Shown here piece after piece: positions 63,251 to 64,000 of a DNA stretch of 64,000 nucleotides. Below the pieces are notes generated by a model. The model was not told the origin of the DNA, did not search any database, and saw nothing but the letters and a program-made list of their open reading frames with translations. The stretch is from positions 3,830,374 to 3,894,373 of the forward strand of contig CANTUZ010000014.1 of the NCBI GenBank assembly GCA_947846985.1, in the 5' to 3' direction. How positions within the stretch are numbered: position 1 is the first letter of the stretch; each line of letters begins with the position of its first letter. The position numbers and the translations under genes were made by a program. This stretch comes from Fratercula arctica (Eukaryota; Chordata; Aves; Charadriiformes; Alcidae).

Positions 63251-63289
63251 CTGCAACCGGGGGGGGGGGGAGGGGGGGGACACTCGTAT

Positions 63290-63360
63290 GGACACGCCCC
63301 CCCAAGGACACGCCCCCAAGGACACGCCCATGCAGGCCCCACCCATCCACAGACGACCTG
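63290..63360. repeat. Short GGACACGCCC repeats
   Basis: CCCCCCCAAGGACACGCCCC-type units, about four, next to the DDR1 exon. Confidence 0.7.
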
Positions 63361-63374
63361 TCCCTGTGCTCCAC

Positions 63375-64000
63375 CCCAAATCCGCTTTTCCCAAATCCCC
63401 AATTCCCTTTTCCCACCCCAAAATCCCCTTAACCCTGCCCCGTTCCCTTTTCCCACCCCAAAATCCCCTTAACCCTGCCCAGTTCCCTTTTCCCACCCCA
63501 AAATCCCCTTAACCCTGCCCAGTTCCCTTTTCCCACCCCAAAATCCCCTTAACCCTGCCCAATTCTGCCCCAATTCCCTTTTCCCACCCCAAAATCCCCT
63601 TAACCCTGCCCCGTTCCCTTTTCCCACCCCAAAATCCCCTTAACCCTGCCCAGTTCCCTTTTCCCACCCCCAAAATCCCCTTAACCCTGCCCAATTCTGC
63701 CCCGATTCCCTTTTCCCACCCCAAAATCCCCTTAACCCTGCCCAGTTCCCTTTTCCCACCCCCAAAATCCCCTTAACCCTGCCCAATTCTCCCCAAATTC
63801 TTTCCCACCCCAAAATCCCCTTAACCCTGCCCAATTTTGCCCCGATTCCCTTTTCCCACCCCAAAATCCCCTTAACCCTGCCCCGTTCCCTTTTCCCACC
63901 CCCAAAATCCCCTTAACCCTGCCCCGTTCCCTTTTCCCACCCCAAAATCCCCTTAACCCTGCCCAATTCTCCCCAATTCCCTTTCCCACCCCAAAATCCC
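63375..64000. repeat. ~41-bp minisatellite in DDR1 intron
   Basis: About 15 highly regular units of TTCCCTTTTCCCACCCCAAA and ATCCCCTTAACCCTGCCC, with AATTCTGCCCC-containing longer variants. The array reaches the right edge. Confidence 0.97.

Noticed and set aside
61952..63472. A 506-codon + strand frame of [13 protein letters not shown] repeats
   Set aside because: Minisatellite translation within the DDR1 intron and across the antisense of a genuine DDR1 exon.

Overview
The window reads as avian nuclear DNA of the GC-rich, microchromosome type. Three things point there: several CR1 LINE fragments on the minus strand, truncated solo LTRs of a common bird ERV family (start like TGGTTTGGGCTGGGATAGAG, downstream T-rich stretch, end like GCTGGGGTTAAACC), and vertebrate intron/exon genes with short introns full of minisatellites and long G or C runs. 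No prokaryotic features, tRNA, rRNA or CRISPR array were seen.

Layout. (1) 1-23.4 kb is a mosaic of inverted duplications. A C2H2 zinc-finger gene lies on the + strand (11881-13707). A mirrored paralogue lies on the - strand (17682-19035). A third copy of its first coding exon is at 446-551 on the - strand, and the rest of that copy would lie left of the window. The central palindrome has arms of about 2.6-3 kb around a CR1-containing spacer. Solo LTRs sit in mirrored positions. A CpG-rich promoter/first-exon block occurs at 1.1-1.3 kb and, inverted, at 22.7-22.9 kb. Between these lies a five-coding-exon type II C-type lectin gene (5858-7479) with its own TATA/CCAAT promoter at 4.6 kb. (2) 23.7-27.5 kb holds SH3BP5L, a Rab11 exchange-factor family member, in six coding exons. 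(3) 27.5-36.9 kb is gene-poor: minisatellites and a decayed zinc-finger pseudogene. (4) 36.9-55.4 kb holds three further multi-finger genes: ZNF-A (-, 763 aa), ZNF-C (+, 505 aa) and ZNF-B (+, 759 aa). ZNF-A and ZNF-B have remnants of a KRAB A-box end and share near-identical 3' ends in inverted orientation. (5) 57-58.3 kb holds IER3 (-) with an AU-rich 3' region. (6) 61.4 kb to the right edge holds the last two coding exons of DDR1 (-).

IER3 next to DDR1 is the arrangement of the mammalian MHC class I region, and a CLEC2/NK-type lectin is an MHC-linked gene type in birds, so the window looks like an MHC-associated avian segment that has also gained or kept SH3BP5L and a zinc-finger cluster. 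There is no operon-like joint function. The links between genes are shared ancestry (five zinc-finger loci), one duplicated and probably bidirectional promoter, and regional synteny. The striking novelty is structural: many minisatellite families, mirrored duplications, and fold-back or polypurine arrays placed inside introns and 3' regions of real genes. Gene models were built by hand from splice signals and reading-frame continuity; exon joins were checked by phase but not by transcripts.
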